Source: Clostridia bacterium
GTDB taxonomy: Bacteria; Bacillota; Clostridia; Christensenellales; Aristaeellaceae
DNA: 64,000 nucleotides
Assembly (NCBI GenBank): GCA_017937655.1
Contig: JAGBDE010000023.1
Coordinates: 1-64,000, forward strand
Reading direction: 5' to 3'
Shown here: positions 9,748-16,930 of the stretch, one piece after another
How the letters are laid out: each line of letters opens with the position of its first letter
Position numbering within the stretch: the first letter of the stretch is position 1
Notes under the pieces: model-generated
Told to the model about the DNA's origin: nothing
What the model saw: the letters and a program-made list of their open reading frames with translations, nothing else
The model's database searches: none
Program-made: the position numbers and the translations under genes

Positions 9748-9776
9748 ATTATAGCCCTGAATGGCTGAAATGTAAA
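9748..9776 (-). promoter_or_regulatory. Promoter of the panT-coaX-hom-tcdA operon
   Basis: Minus-strand TTTACA (9776-9771), 17-base spacer, TATAAT (9753-9748). Five of six and six of six matches to consensus. Confidence 0.87.
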
Positions 9777-9801
9777 GGAAAATGCAGTTTTCATACACGC
9801 A

Positions 9802-9836
9802 AAAACGGCGGGCCTCTTTCGAAGCCACGCCGTTTT
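9802..9836 (-). terminator. Terminator of the pepP-efp operon
   Basis: AAAACGGCG / CGCCGTTTT with an inner GGC/GCC pair and a T5 tail on the minus strand, 16 bases after the stop of the zinc-ribbon gene. Confidence 0.9.
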
Positions 9837-9851
9837 CAGTTGGGCCGGGGA

Positions 9852-10268
9852 TTATTCCTCGTCGCCCAGATCGTCCGTGAAGAAGGGCTCGCCGCAGTGC
9901 TTGCAGCAGATGTTCTCGTCGGACTCAATGTCAGAAGTGCAGAGCATGACGGTCTTGCCGCAGTTGGGGCAGTCGAAGGACAATTCTTCGTCCTCGTCCT
10001 CACAGTCGTGCATGCAGTCGTCGCAGTCACAGTCGCAGTCTTCGTCGCCAAAGAGCACTTCTTCCATGTCAGTCAGGTCGCTGTCGATGTCCTCGACGTA
10101 CTCTTCCAGCTCGCCCAGGTCGGCATTGACGTCGGCCAGCTGGTGAGCCATCTCGTCCATGAGATCCAGCATTTCCAGGATCAGGCGCTGCTGGTTGTCC
10201 TCACGGTCCAGCTTCATGCCTTCTGCCAGGCCGCGCAGGTATGCGGCGCGATCGGTAATGTTAGCCAT
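9852..10268 (-). CDS. CD1247-type protein with acidic/cysteine cluster and C-terminal zinc ribbon
   Basis: A 138-residue soluble protein. The N-terminal ~70 residues are helical and acidic (AAYLRGLAEGMKLD, ILEMLDLMDEMAHQLADV). A stretch of alternating Asp/Glu and Cys follows at about 76-94 (DEDCDCDCDDCMHDCEDEDE), then a zinc ribbon with CPNC and CCKHC near the C-terminus. Clostridial proteins with this N-terminal region carry the label CD1247 N-terminal domain; I know of no assigned function. It lies 20 bases downstream of efp and shares its transcript, ending at the terminator at 9802-9836. The Cys/Asp cluster could bind metal, but that is inferred from composition only. Confidence 0.85.
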   Translation of the reverse strand: MANITDRAAYLRGLAEGMKLDREDNQQRLILEMLDLMDEMAHQLADVNADLGELEEYVEDIDSDLTDMEEVLFGDEDCDCDCDDCMHDCEDEDEELSFDCPNCGKTVMLCTSDIESDENICCKHCGEPFFTDDLGDEE

Positions 10269-10288
10269 ATGCTTGTCCTCCGCTGAAA

Positions 10289-10846
10289 TTAGCAGCGCTC
10301 CATGTACTCGCCGGTACGGGTGTCAATGCGGATGTGGTCGCCGATGTTGACGAACAGGGGCACCTGCATGGTGTAGCCGGTTTCCACGGTAGCGGGCTTG
10401 TAGGTGTTGCTGGCGGTGTTGCCTGCAAAGCCGGGCTCGGTGTCGGTCACTTCCATCTCAACAAAGTTGGGAGCGGCAACGCTGAAAGCGCTTCCCTTGA
10501 AGAAACGGACGGTCACGTTGCTGCCTTCCTTGACGAAGGGGATAGCATCTTCCACCTGGTCCTTGTTCAGGGGCAGCTGCTCGTAGGTTTCCACGTCCAT
10601 GAAGTAGTACAGTTCGCCGTCATTGTAAACGTACTGCATTTCCTTGGTTTCCACGATGGCGCGGGGCATTTTGTCGGTGGGGTTGAAGCTGCGTTCCACC
10701 ACAGCGCCGGTCATGATGTTCTTGATCTTGGTACGGACGAAAGCCGCACCCTTGCCGGGCTTCACGTGCTGGAAATCAACGATGTTCCACACGCCGCCGT
10801 CCCATTCGATAGTGATGCCTTTTTTGAAATCGCCAGCAGTAATCAT
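10289..10846 (-). CDS. efp: Translation elongation factor P
   Basis: EF-P rescues ribosomes stalled at polyproline stretches. The 185-residue length matches the family exactly when the ATG at 10844-10846 is used; it has GGAGG 8 bases upstream, while the longer open frame would start inside that site. The KOW-like N-terminal domain ([40 protein letters not shown]) carries a lysine in the PGKG loop where modification or activity maps. The OB domains end with [17 protein letters not shown]. The gene follows the M24 peptidase by 66 bases, a common clostridial pairing. Confidence 0.97.
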   Translation of the reverse strand: MITAGDFKKGITIEWDGGVWNIVDFQHVKPGKGAAFVRTKIKNIMTGAVVERSFNPTDKMPRAIVETKEMQYVYNDGELYYFMDVETYEQLPLNKDQVEDAIPFVKEGSNVTVRFFKGSAFSVAAPNFVEMEVTDTEPGFAGNTASNTYKPATVETGYTMQVPLFVNIGDHIRIDTRTGEYMERC

Positions 10847-10912
10847 TGTACATTCCTCCATTTATTTGGTAAGTGTTTTATTACCGGATGTATGTTCTCC
10901 GCAAGGGCGGGA

Positions 10913-11983
10913 TCACAGGATGATAAGCTCCCGGGTGGGCATGGTCAGGGGGATGCATCCGCCTTTTTTGACCACCACGGTGTTTTCGATGCGGACGCCG
11001 CCAATGCCGGGCAGGTAGATGCCGGGCTCCACGGTGACCACGTGGTTTTCTTCCAGGATGGCTTCGCCGGTCATGCTGAGGCGGGGCTCTTCGTGGATGT
11101 CGATACCCACCGCATGGCCCAGTCCGTGACCGAAGCGGCCTTCATAGCCGCTGCCGTAAATGTAATTCCGGGCGATGGCGTCAATCTCCTTGCCGGTCTT
11201 GCCAGCCATGACCGCATCCTGGGCCATCTGCTGGGCGTCAAGGACGATCTGGTAGACCTTGCGCATTTCGTCGCTGGGGTTGCCCAGGGCGACGGTGCGG
11301 GTCATGTCCGCGCAGTAGCCGCCGAACTTTGCGCCAAAGTCGAAGGTGATCATGTCGCCCTTCTTGATCTTGAGATCGCCGGGCACAGCATGAGGCAGGG
11401 AACCGTGGGCGCCGGTGGCGGCGATGGTATCAAAGGCCAGGCCGGATGCGCCGTGGGTCAGCATGTCAAACTCCAGCATCAGGGCCAGTTCCTTCTCGGT
11501 CATGCCCTCCTTGATGTTGGGCAGGAGCCGCTCGAAGGACTCGCCGGTGATGCGGCATGCCTCGGCAATGCAGGCAAGTTCCTTTTCGTCCTTCACCTGG
11601 CGCAGCAGCTGCACCTTGCGGTTCAGGCTCTTCCACTCCACGCCGGGGATGACCTTCCGGGCGGTCTCAAACTCCCGCACGGTGAGGAAATCGTCCTCGT
11701 AGTAGAGGGTGGTGATGTTGTTCTTTTCGCAGATGCGGGCCACGATGTGATCGTGGGAGGTGGACTTATCCGTCATTTCCACGGAGAAGGAAGGAGCCTG
11801 CTGCTCTGCCTGCTCGGTGTAGCGGAAGTCCGTGATGATGGCGCGGAAGCTGCGGCCGATGAGCACAACGCCCTCGCCGGTGTAGCCGGAAAGCCAGAAC
11901 ATATTGCTGGGGTTGTGCACCAGCACGGCCTCATTTTCCGTCAGCGCCATGCGATCCATCAGTTTCAAAGGTCTGTCAGTCAA
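10913..11983 (-). CDS. pepP: M24 family aminopeptidase P (Xaa-Pro peptidase)
   Basis: A 356-residue cytosolic metallopeptidase that removes the N-terminal residue before proline. The creatinase-like N-terminal domain covers about 1-125, and the pita-bread catalytic domain follows. Metal ligands can be read in order: the two Asp of TFDFGAKFGGYCADMTRT, the His of GHGLGHAVGIDIHEEP, the Glu of VTVEPGIYLP and the Glu of GVRIENTVVV. The longest frame starts upstream of the predicted transcription start, so I use the TTG at 11981-11983, which follows GAGGG at 7 bases and gives the usual family length. It is first in the pepP-efp-zinc-ribbon operon. Confidence 0.92.
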   Translation of the reverse strand: MTDRPLKLMDRMALTENEAVLVHNPSNMFWLSGYTGEGVVLIGRSFRAIITDFRYTEQAEQQAPSFSVEMTDKSTSHDHIVARICEKNNITTLYYEDDFLTVREFETARKVIPGVEWKSLNRKVQLLRQVKDEKELACIAEACRITGESFERLLPNIKEGMTEKELALMLEFDMLTHGASGLAFDTIAATGAHGSLPHAVPGDLKIKKGDMITFDFGAKFGGYCADMTRTVALGNPSDEMRKVYQIVLDAQQMAQDAVMAGKTGKEIDAIARNYIYGSGYEGRFGHGLGHAVGIDIHEEPRLSMTGEAILEENHVVTVEPGIYLPGIGGVRIENTVVVKKGGCIPLTMPTRELIIL

Positions 11984-12036
11984 TGTTGATCCCTCGCAAA
12001 CGGCGTAGCCGTCTTGTTTAGCATAAGCCACAATAT

Positions 12037-12065
12037 ATTGTACCATAAACGGCGGGGCTTGACCA
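12037..12065 (-). promoter_or_regulatory. Candidate promoter of pepP-efp
   Basis: Minus-strand TGGTCA (12065-12060), 17-base spacer, TACAAT (12042-12037), giving a leader of about 47 bases before the TTG start. Confidence 0.65.
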
Positions 12066-12115
12066 CAGTTTTTTTGAATTTGATGGAATTTTTTCTCTTA
12101 GGCCCATGAGCGGGA

Positions 12116-12727
12116 TCAGTAACCCAGGGGGTCCTCCACCAGAAGAACCGTCATTTTCCGGCCCCGGGGCACCCGGTCCAGCACGATGGACACCCGGCAC
12201 ATGCTGTCCGGGCAGTCGGCGGCGCAGGTTCCGTTCAGGGCGCAGGACGTCTTGAGACCCAACCGCTGGGCATTCTTGGGACAGGCCACCTGCTTGATCC
12301 GGGCGATGGCCGTGGTGAAGCCGCCGTCCACCACCTTATTCTGGCTGACCACAAAATACACCTGCTCAGGGCCGTCGCAGACCGCGCCCACCCGGTTGCC
12401 GGTACCGTCCACCAGCACCATCTGGCCGGTTTTGGTCACGGCGTTGGCGGAGCAGAGGTACACGTCGGCCAGGCGGGCGTTAAAGCGGATCTCCGGGCCC
12501 TTCTCAGGCGGCGCGCCCCAATGGGTATGCACCGTGCAGCCCTTATCACGCAGGGCCTCAATGGCGCCGATCTCCTTCACGCTCATGGAACCGCCCACGC
12601 CCACGGACTTGTCCGCAGGAATGTGCGCAGTCAAGTATTCGCAAGCCTCCGCCCCGGTTTTCAGCCTGACGACCTCAAAGCCGCCCTTTTCCATCCCGGC
12701 GATGGCCTGATTCAGCAAATTTTCCAT
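12116..12727 (-). CDS. LUD-domain protein (LutC/YkgG-like, DUF162)
   Basis: A 203-residue protein matching the LUD fold: residues ~40-125 contain VGVGGSMSVKEIGAIEALRDKG and ADVYLCSANAVTKTGQMVLVDGTGNRVGAVCDGPEQVYFVV, the nucleotide/sugar-phosphate-like pocket of the family. LutC proteins take part in L-lactate oxidation with LutA and LutB, but neither partner is nearby, so the pathway is uncertain. A cysteine-rich C-terminal part (SCALNGTCAADCPDSMCRV) with four Cys in 17 residues could hold an Fe-S cluster and is typical of the clostridial stand-alone subgroup. The ATG at 12725-12727 has GGGGG upstream, and a promoter lies ~50 bases before it. Confidence 0.85.
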   Translation of the reverse strand: MENLLNQAIAGMEKGGFEVVRLKTGAEACEYLTAHIPADKSVGVGGSMSVKEIGAIEALRDKGCTVHTHWGAPPEKGPEIRFNARLADVYLCSANAVTKTGQMVLVDGTGNRVGAVCDGPEQVYFVVSQNKVVDGGFTTAIARIKQVACPKNAQRLGLKTSCALNGTCAADCPDSMCRVSIVLDRVPRGRKMTVLLVEDPLGY

Positions 12728-12772
12728 TTTGATTCCCCCATTCTTTGGTACGGTTGGGTTTTGCGTGTTTTC

Positions 12773-12801
12773 AGTATAGCAGGATGATTTTCCCCGGTCA
12801 A
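12773..12801 (-). promoter_or_regulatory. Promoter of the LUD gene
   Basis: Minus-strand TTGACC (12801-12796), 17-base spacer, TATACT (12778-12773). The -35 overlaps the last codons of the ParB-like gene upstream. Confidence 0.82.
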
Positions 12802-13562
12802 CGCTTCTTTCCGGTGAACACAGGAATGGAAATGCGGATGTCCGTCACCGTCCGGCCCGGGTTGACCTGCATGTTCACGTCCAGCCCTGCGTCCCGCATC
12901 TGCTGGACAATCTCCCGGAAGGCGTTCACATACAGACGGTAGTCCCGCATCAGGGGGCGCATCCTCCGCCCGGTCTGCACAGGTACCGGCATCCGGGAAA
13001 GCACCTCGTCCACCAAAGATTCCGCGCCCCGGGCGTCCATCCCTTCGTCTATCACATGGCGAAGTACCCGCATCCTGCCCTGCTGGCCGGGAATGCGCAA
13101 AAGCGCCTCCGCGATGGCTTCGCATACGTCGTTTTCACGAAGCAGCGGGAAGATCTCCTCCCCCAGGTTCATCAGCCGGATCTTGCGGCGGATTGTGCCA
13201 ACGGAGCGGCCGGTGCGCAGGGAAAGCTGCTGGGGACTCAGGCCGTCTTTTTCGATGAACTCCCGGTAGGCCGCGCCCTCGTCCAGGTAATGGAGCCGTC
13301 CCTCCGCCATCAGGCTCACCAGCATGCTGAGCCGCTTCTCGCAGTCGTCCGGCTGGCTGACCAGAGCGGCCACATGGCTCATACCGTCCTCCTGCAGGCG
13401 CAAAAGAAGCTCCTGCCCCTGCAAAAGCCGATAATGGCCGTCGCCTATCTCCGCCAGAAGAATGTCTTCTCCGGAAAATACGTCGTCCTGCTCCTGGGCT
13501 TCCTCCGACAGGATGATATCATTCATCGGCACCCAGCAATACTGCTCCGCTTTGACCTGCAT
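12798..13562 (-). CDS. ParB/Noc-like protein with degenerate CTP motif
   Basis: A 254-residue protein with ParB architecture: an N-terminal ParB-like region (about 10-75), a helix-turn-helix (LSPQQLSLRTGRSVGTIRRKIRLM, about 108-131) and a C-terminal dimerisation-like part. The canonical GERR box that binds CTP in ParB/Noc clamps reads LLQGQELL here (about 46-53), so both arginines are missing. Genome position next to rsmG is typical for Noc, which coordinates division with the nucleoid in Firmicutes. Given the motif loss I would not call it a functional Noc. The ATG at 13562 follows GGAG at 9 bases. A terminator after rsmG suggests separate transcription. Confidence 0.75.
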   Translation of the reverse strand: MQVKAEQYCWVPMNDIILSEEAQEQDDVFSGEDILLAEIGDGHYRLLQGQELLLRLQEDGMSHVAALVSQPDDCEKRLSMLVSLMAEGRLHYLDEGAAYREFIEKDGLSPQQLSLRTGRSVGTIRRKIRLMNLGEEIFPLLRENDVCEAIAEALLRIPGQQGRMRVLRHVIDEGMDARGAESLVDEVLSRMPVPVQTGRRMRPLMRDYRLYVNAFREIVQQMRDAGLDVNMQVNPGRTVTDIRISIPVFTGKKR

Positions 13563-13661
13563 GTGTGATCGCTCCTTCATGTGCATTCCTGCAATGGATT
13601 CTGCGGCCCTTGCCCAATCCCTGCCGGGAAATGCGGGAACCGTTCCCCCAAATGCGACAAA

Positions 13662-13705
13662 AAAGAACGGAGAAACCGGCTTTCCAGCATTTTCCTCCGT
13701 TCTTT
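13662..13705 (-). terminator. Terminator of radC-ydcF-rsmG
   Basis: AAAGAACGGAG / CTCCGTTCTTT, a perfect 11-bp stem with a 22-base loop and a T6 tail on the minus strand, just after the rsmG stop. Confidence 0.88.
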
Positions 13706-13709
13706 CTGA

Positions 13710-14498
13710 TTATTCCTGCAAAACTCCCAGAGGTTTTTTCTCCGGGGTGCCCGCCTTCCGGGGATATTGCCCCGGGGTTTTCCCGATTTTGGGAATTTCA
13801 ATGATGCAATGTTCCCAGTCCGCCTGACCGGGAATCTCCACCTCATGGCGAAGCATCCGTCCGCCGCCCAGGATTTTGGCGGCACGCTCGCCGGCCTGCC
13901 ATTCTTCCTTAGCGGCAGGGCCTTTGTAGCACAGCACCTTGCCGCCCTCTTTGGCAAAGGGCACCAGCAGCTCCGCAAGCACCGGCATGGCGGCCACGCC
14001 CCGGGCCAGGGAGATATCGTACTTTTCCCGGTGGACAGGGTTCCTTCCCCCATCCTCCGCCCGGGCATGACAGAGGGTCACGTTTTTCAGTCCCAGTTCT
14101 TCCACAACGGCAGCCAGGAACTTGAGCCGCTTGGACAGGGCGTCCATCAGCACCACCTGGAAATCCGGCCGGGCGATGGCCAGCGGCAGTCCGGGAAAAC
14201 CCGCGCCGGTTCCCACGTCAATCAGGCTTGCACCCCGTGGGAACAGCCCATCCAGCTTCAGGGGCACCAGGCTGTCCAGATAATGCCGGGCGATGGACAG
14301 TTCAAAATCCGTATCGCCGGTCAGGTTCATGAAGCTGTTCCACTGGGTAAGCAGCTTATGATATACCGCCAGACCGCGGGCGGTGTTGGCCTCGCAGGGG
14401 ATGGCTGCCTCCCGGAGGACGGTCTCCATCCGCTCCGTCCAGTTTTCCACCGTTACAGCGGTAATTTCAGGTACTTGATTCCCCAGTACTTCACCCAT
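13710..14498 (-). CDS. rsmG: 16S rRNA (guanine527-N7)-methyltransferase RsmG
   Basis: RsmG (GidB) methylates G527 of 16S rRNA with S-adenosylmethionine. The core is evident: WNSFMNLTGDTD at about 52-63, RHYLDSLVPLKL, the SAM-binding motif LIDVGTGAGFPGLPLAIARPDF, then VLMDALSKRLKFL and DISLARGVAAMPVL. The ATG at 14498 has GGGAGG at 7 bases, so the gene overlaps the ydcF-like gene by 46 bases. The 262-residue product is about 20 longer than most RsmG because of a basic C-terminal tail (PGQYPRKAGTPEKKPLG). Confidence 0.95.
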   Translation of the reverse strand: MGEVLGNQVPEITAVTVENWTERMETVLREAAIPCEANTARGLAVYHKLLTQWNSFMNLTGDTDFELSIARHYLDSLVPLKLDGLFPRGASLIDVGTGAGFPGLPLAIARPDFQVVLMDALSKRLKFLAAVVEELGLKNVTLCHARAEDGGRNPVHREKYDISLARGVAAMPVLAELLVPFAKEGGKVLCYKGPAAKEEWQAGERAAKILGGGRMLRHEVEIPGQADWEHCIIEIPKIGKTPGQYPRKAGTPEKKPLGVLQE

Positions 14499-15076
14499 GC
14501 CAATGCCTCCCGACCGTGATTTTTCAGCCAGAAAAAGATGCCCTTCTTGCAGGGGCTGCCCACGCCCTGGGCCTCAATGCCCATGTCCTTCATAATGCGG
14601 ATGGCCCTGGGCAGATGATAATCGCTGGTGACCACCACCGGCTTTTTGCAGCCAAGCCCGTCCAGGATGGCCTTGGCATTACGCAGGTTTTCCTTGGTGT
14701 CCATGCTGGCAGGATCGCTGATGACCAGCGCAGGATCCACGCCCTCTTCAATGAACAGGCGGCGCATCACGTCGCCCTCGGGTTCCGGCTCTGCGCCGGC
14801 CTTGCCGCCGGTAACCACCATGTAGCAGGGCTTTTCGTCATACACCTTCCGGGCGGTATCCATCCGCCACCTGAGCTGCACCGAGGGCGTGCCGTCCGGC
14901 TTCACCTGCGCCCCCAGAACGATAATGCTGTCATAATCGCCAGGTTTTTCCACGCTGACCTCCTGCAAATACACCCAGCCGATCAGCCCGGCGTAGCACA
15001 GAATGCCCGCCAGCATCAGCCAGAGAAAGAGTTTCAAGAATAATTTGCCCTTTTTGCCTTTGTGTGTTTTGTTCAT
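14453..15076 (-). CDS. YdcF/SanA-like membrane protein (DUF218)
   Basis: The 207-residue product has a basic N-terminus, one transmembrane helix at about 12-36 (LFLKLFLWLMLAGILCYAGLIGWV) and an extracytoplasmic DUF218 domain. Family landmarks are DSIIVLGAQVKPDGTPS, VVTGGKAGAEPEPEGDVM, DTKENLRNAKAIL and VVVTSDYHLPRAIRIMKDMG. SanA and YdcF relatives affect envelope permeability, but their reaction is unknown. Its start overlaps the radC stop by 4 bases and its end overlaps rsmG by 46, so the three genes form one transcript. Confidence 0.9.
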   Translation of the reverse strand: MNKTHKGKKGKLFLKLFLWLMLAGILCYAGLIGWVYLQEVSVEKPGDYDSIIVLGAQVKPDGTPSVQLRWRMDTARKVYDEKPCYMVVTGGKAGAEPEPEGDVMRRLFIEEGVDPALVISDPASMDTKENLRNAKAILDGLGCKKPVVVTSDYHLPRAIRIMKDMGIEAQGVGSPCKKGIFFWLKNHGREALAWVKYWGIKYLKLPL

Positions 15077-15855
15077 GATTGACTCCTGTTTTTCTTAGCC
15101 TCGTTGATCTGCCTGGCAATGCGGAGTTCGCCCGCGCTGCTGGCCACCCGGGTGACCAGGGTATCCCCCACGCTTTCCCGGTAGATGAAGTCGTTGGCGG
15201 AGAAGCTGAAAGCCTCTTCGTCGGACACGATAATGTGGTCCGCAAGGGTCACACCGATGCGCATGAGCAAATCGTTGAGGCGGACGGTGGTGTCGATATC
15301 CGCCTGAGAGGGCGTGGTCTTGCCGTCGGGGTGATTGTGGCAGAAAACCACGGTGTGCGCGTTGTGGCGCAGGGCCAGCTCCGCCACCACCCGAGGATAG
15401 GCCTCTACCTCGTCCAGCGAACCCTTGGCTACCAGGGCGTCGGCCACCACTTCCATCTCGCCGTTCATGCACACCATGTAGAAATGCTCCTGCCGCTTGC
15501 CTTCAAACAGGCGGATGCAATGCTGCTGGGCGTCCCGGAAATTGCGCAGATGCTCCCGGTCTTTCGCGCGGCTTTGGCGGATCCTTGCGCCCATGAGGCC
15601 AAACAGCCGGAGCAGCGACGCGGCGTATTCGCCGATGCCCTCCACCTGCCTGAGTTCCTCCAGCTCTGCGTCCATGACCCGGTGCAGGCTGCCGAAGTGT
15701 TCCAGCAGCTGATGGGCCAGCGGGTTCACGTTCTTCTGGGGGATGGCATAGAACAAAATCAGCTCCAGCACTTCATGGTCGGCAAATCCGTCCAGGCCCT
15801 GGGCTGCAAAGCGGCTGCGCATTCTGGCGCGATGGCCGCTGTGAACATCGCTCAT
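15073..15855 (-). CDS. radC: RadC-family JAB1/MPN metalloprotein
   Basis: A 260-residue protein with an N-terminal helix-hairpin-helix region (DHEVLELILFYAIPQKNVNPLA, LRQVEGIGEYAASLLRLFGLM) and a C-terminal JAMM domain. The metal motif is intact: VVFCHNHPDGKTTPSQADIDTT gives HxHPxG...PSxxD. RadC was named for repair, but its biochemical role remains unsettled. The longest frame starts 25 codons earlier; the ATG at 15853-15855 has AAGGGGG at 6 bases and the promoter lies between the two, so the shorter start is used. Confidence 0.92.
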   Translation of the reverse strand: MSDVHSGHRARMRSRFAAQGLDGFADHEVLELILFYAIPQKNVNPLAHQLLEHFGSLHRVMDAELEELRQVEGIGEYAASLLRLFGLMGARIRQSRAKDREHLRNFRDAQQHCIRLFEGKRQEHFYMVCMNGEMEVVADALVAKGSLDEVEAYPRVVAELALRHNAHTVVFCHNHPDGKTTPSQADIDTTVRLNDLLMRIGVTLADHIIVSDEEAFSFSANDFIYRESVGDTLVTRVASSAGELRIARQINEAKKNRSQS

Positions 15856-15891
15856 GCATATCCCCCTTTCCGGTTTCTTGCTTACCCCCAT

Positions 15892-15920
15892 AGTATACCA
15901 CAGGATGGCGGGATTCTCAA
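15892..15920 (-). promoter_or_regulatory. Promoter of radC-ydcF-rsmG
   Basis: Minus-strand TTGAGA (15920-15915), 17-base spacer, TATACT (15897-15892). It diverges from the cdaA promoter about 60 bases away. Confidence 0.82.
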
Positions 15921-15977
15921 ACCTTCCCAAAAAGAGGATTTTTCATAGTTATTTCATAAAAAAACACCTTTTAGGGG

Positions 15978-16006
15978 TTTAATCCATCCACAATATGTAG
16001 TATAAT
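15978..16006 (+). promoter_or_regulatory. Candidate promoter of the cdaA operon
   Basis: A perfect TATAAT lies at 16001-16006, with TTTAAT 17 bases upstream as a weak -35. The leader would be about 55 bases. Confidence 0.6.
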
Positions 16007-16069
16007 AATAAGTACTGCATGGGGATTTTCCCGAGGCAAGTCTGTCAATAAAGAGAGGATGGAATCCCA

Positions 16070-16930
16070 TTGAGAAATTTGGTGGATCAGATCAAAAATC
16101 TGGTGTGGAATATCTTTAACCGTCCAACCATTGCAGACGCCCTGGATATCCTTGTGGTTGCGTTCCTGCTGTACAAACTGATCATGCTCACCCGTGAGAC
16201 CCGCGCCAGCGCCGTTTTGAAGGGCCTGGTGATGCTGGTTTTTGCCAGCTGGATCAGCGGTCTGCTGGGCCTGACCTCTCTGAACTGGATCCTCAGCAAC
16301 ATTCTGAACAACGGCGCCGTGGTGCTGGTCATTCTGTTCCAGCCGGAACTGCGCCGCGCTCTGGAGCAGATCGGCCGGGGATCCCTGCGGGGCAGCCTTG
16401 GCTTAGCGGACACCCAGGAGAAAAACCAAACCGTGGCCGAGATCACGGACTGCCTGATCAAGCTCAGCCGCCGCCGTGTTGGCGCGCTGATTGTTCTGGA
16501 ACAGAACGTGGGCCTGATGGACATCGTAGAGACCGGCACACGCCTGGATTCCGAGATCTCCGCCGCGCTGCTTGAAAACATCTTTGAACCCAACACGCCC
16601 CTTCACGACGGCGCCGTGGTCATCCGCGGAACCCGCATCATGGCCGCCGCCTGCATCCTCACCCTCAGCGAGGGCAACAACATCAGCCATGAGCTGGGCA
16701 CCCGCCACCGGGCCGCCCTTGGCGTGACGGAAACCACCGACGCCATTTCCCTCATCGTCAGCGAAGAGACCGGCATCATCTCCATGGCCCGGGAAGGCAA
16801 GCTGACCCGCCACCTGGACCGCGCCGCCCTGGAAAACGTCCTGTCTGAACTTTATGCCGAGAAGGAAATGGGCCTGGTGTCCACCCTGATGAAAAAAGCA
16901 AAGAACCATCGGAAAGGAGGCGCAGCATGA
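16070..16930 (+). CDS. cdaA: Diadenylate cyclase CdaA
   Basis: CdaA makes cyclic di-AMP from two ATP at the membrane; the nucleotide controls potassium and osmolyte transport and cell-wall homeostasis. Hydrophobic helices occupy about residues 20-90 (ALDILVVAFLLYKLIML, LVMLVFASWISGLLGL, GAVVLVILF), then the DAC domain with the catalytic DGA at 180-182 and RHR at 212-214 (GTRHRAALG). Length 286 is normal. The start is TTG at 16070, with GAGAGG upstream. A four-codon frame ATGGAATCCCATTGA ends on the same bases and may couple translation. It overlaps cdaR by 4 bases. Confidence 0.96.
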   Translation: MRNLVDQIKNLVWNIFNRPTIADALDILVVAFLLYKLIMLTRETRASAVLKGLVMLVFASWISGLLGLTSLNWILSNILNNGAVVLVILFQPELRRALEQIGRGSLRGSLGLADTQEKNQTVAEITDCLIKLSRRRVGALIVLEQNVGLMDIVETGTRLDSEISAALLENIFEPNTPLHDGAVVIRGTRIMAAACILTLSEGNNISHELGTRHRAALGVTETTDAISLIVSEETGIISMAREGKLTRHLDRAALENVLSELYAEKEMGLVSTLMKKAKNHRKGGAA

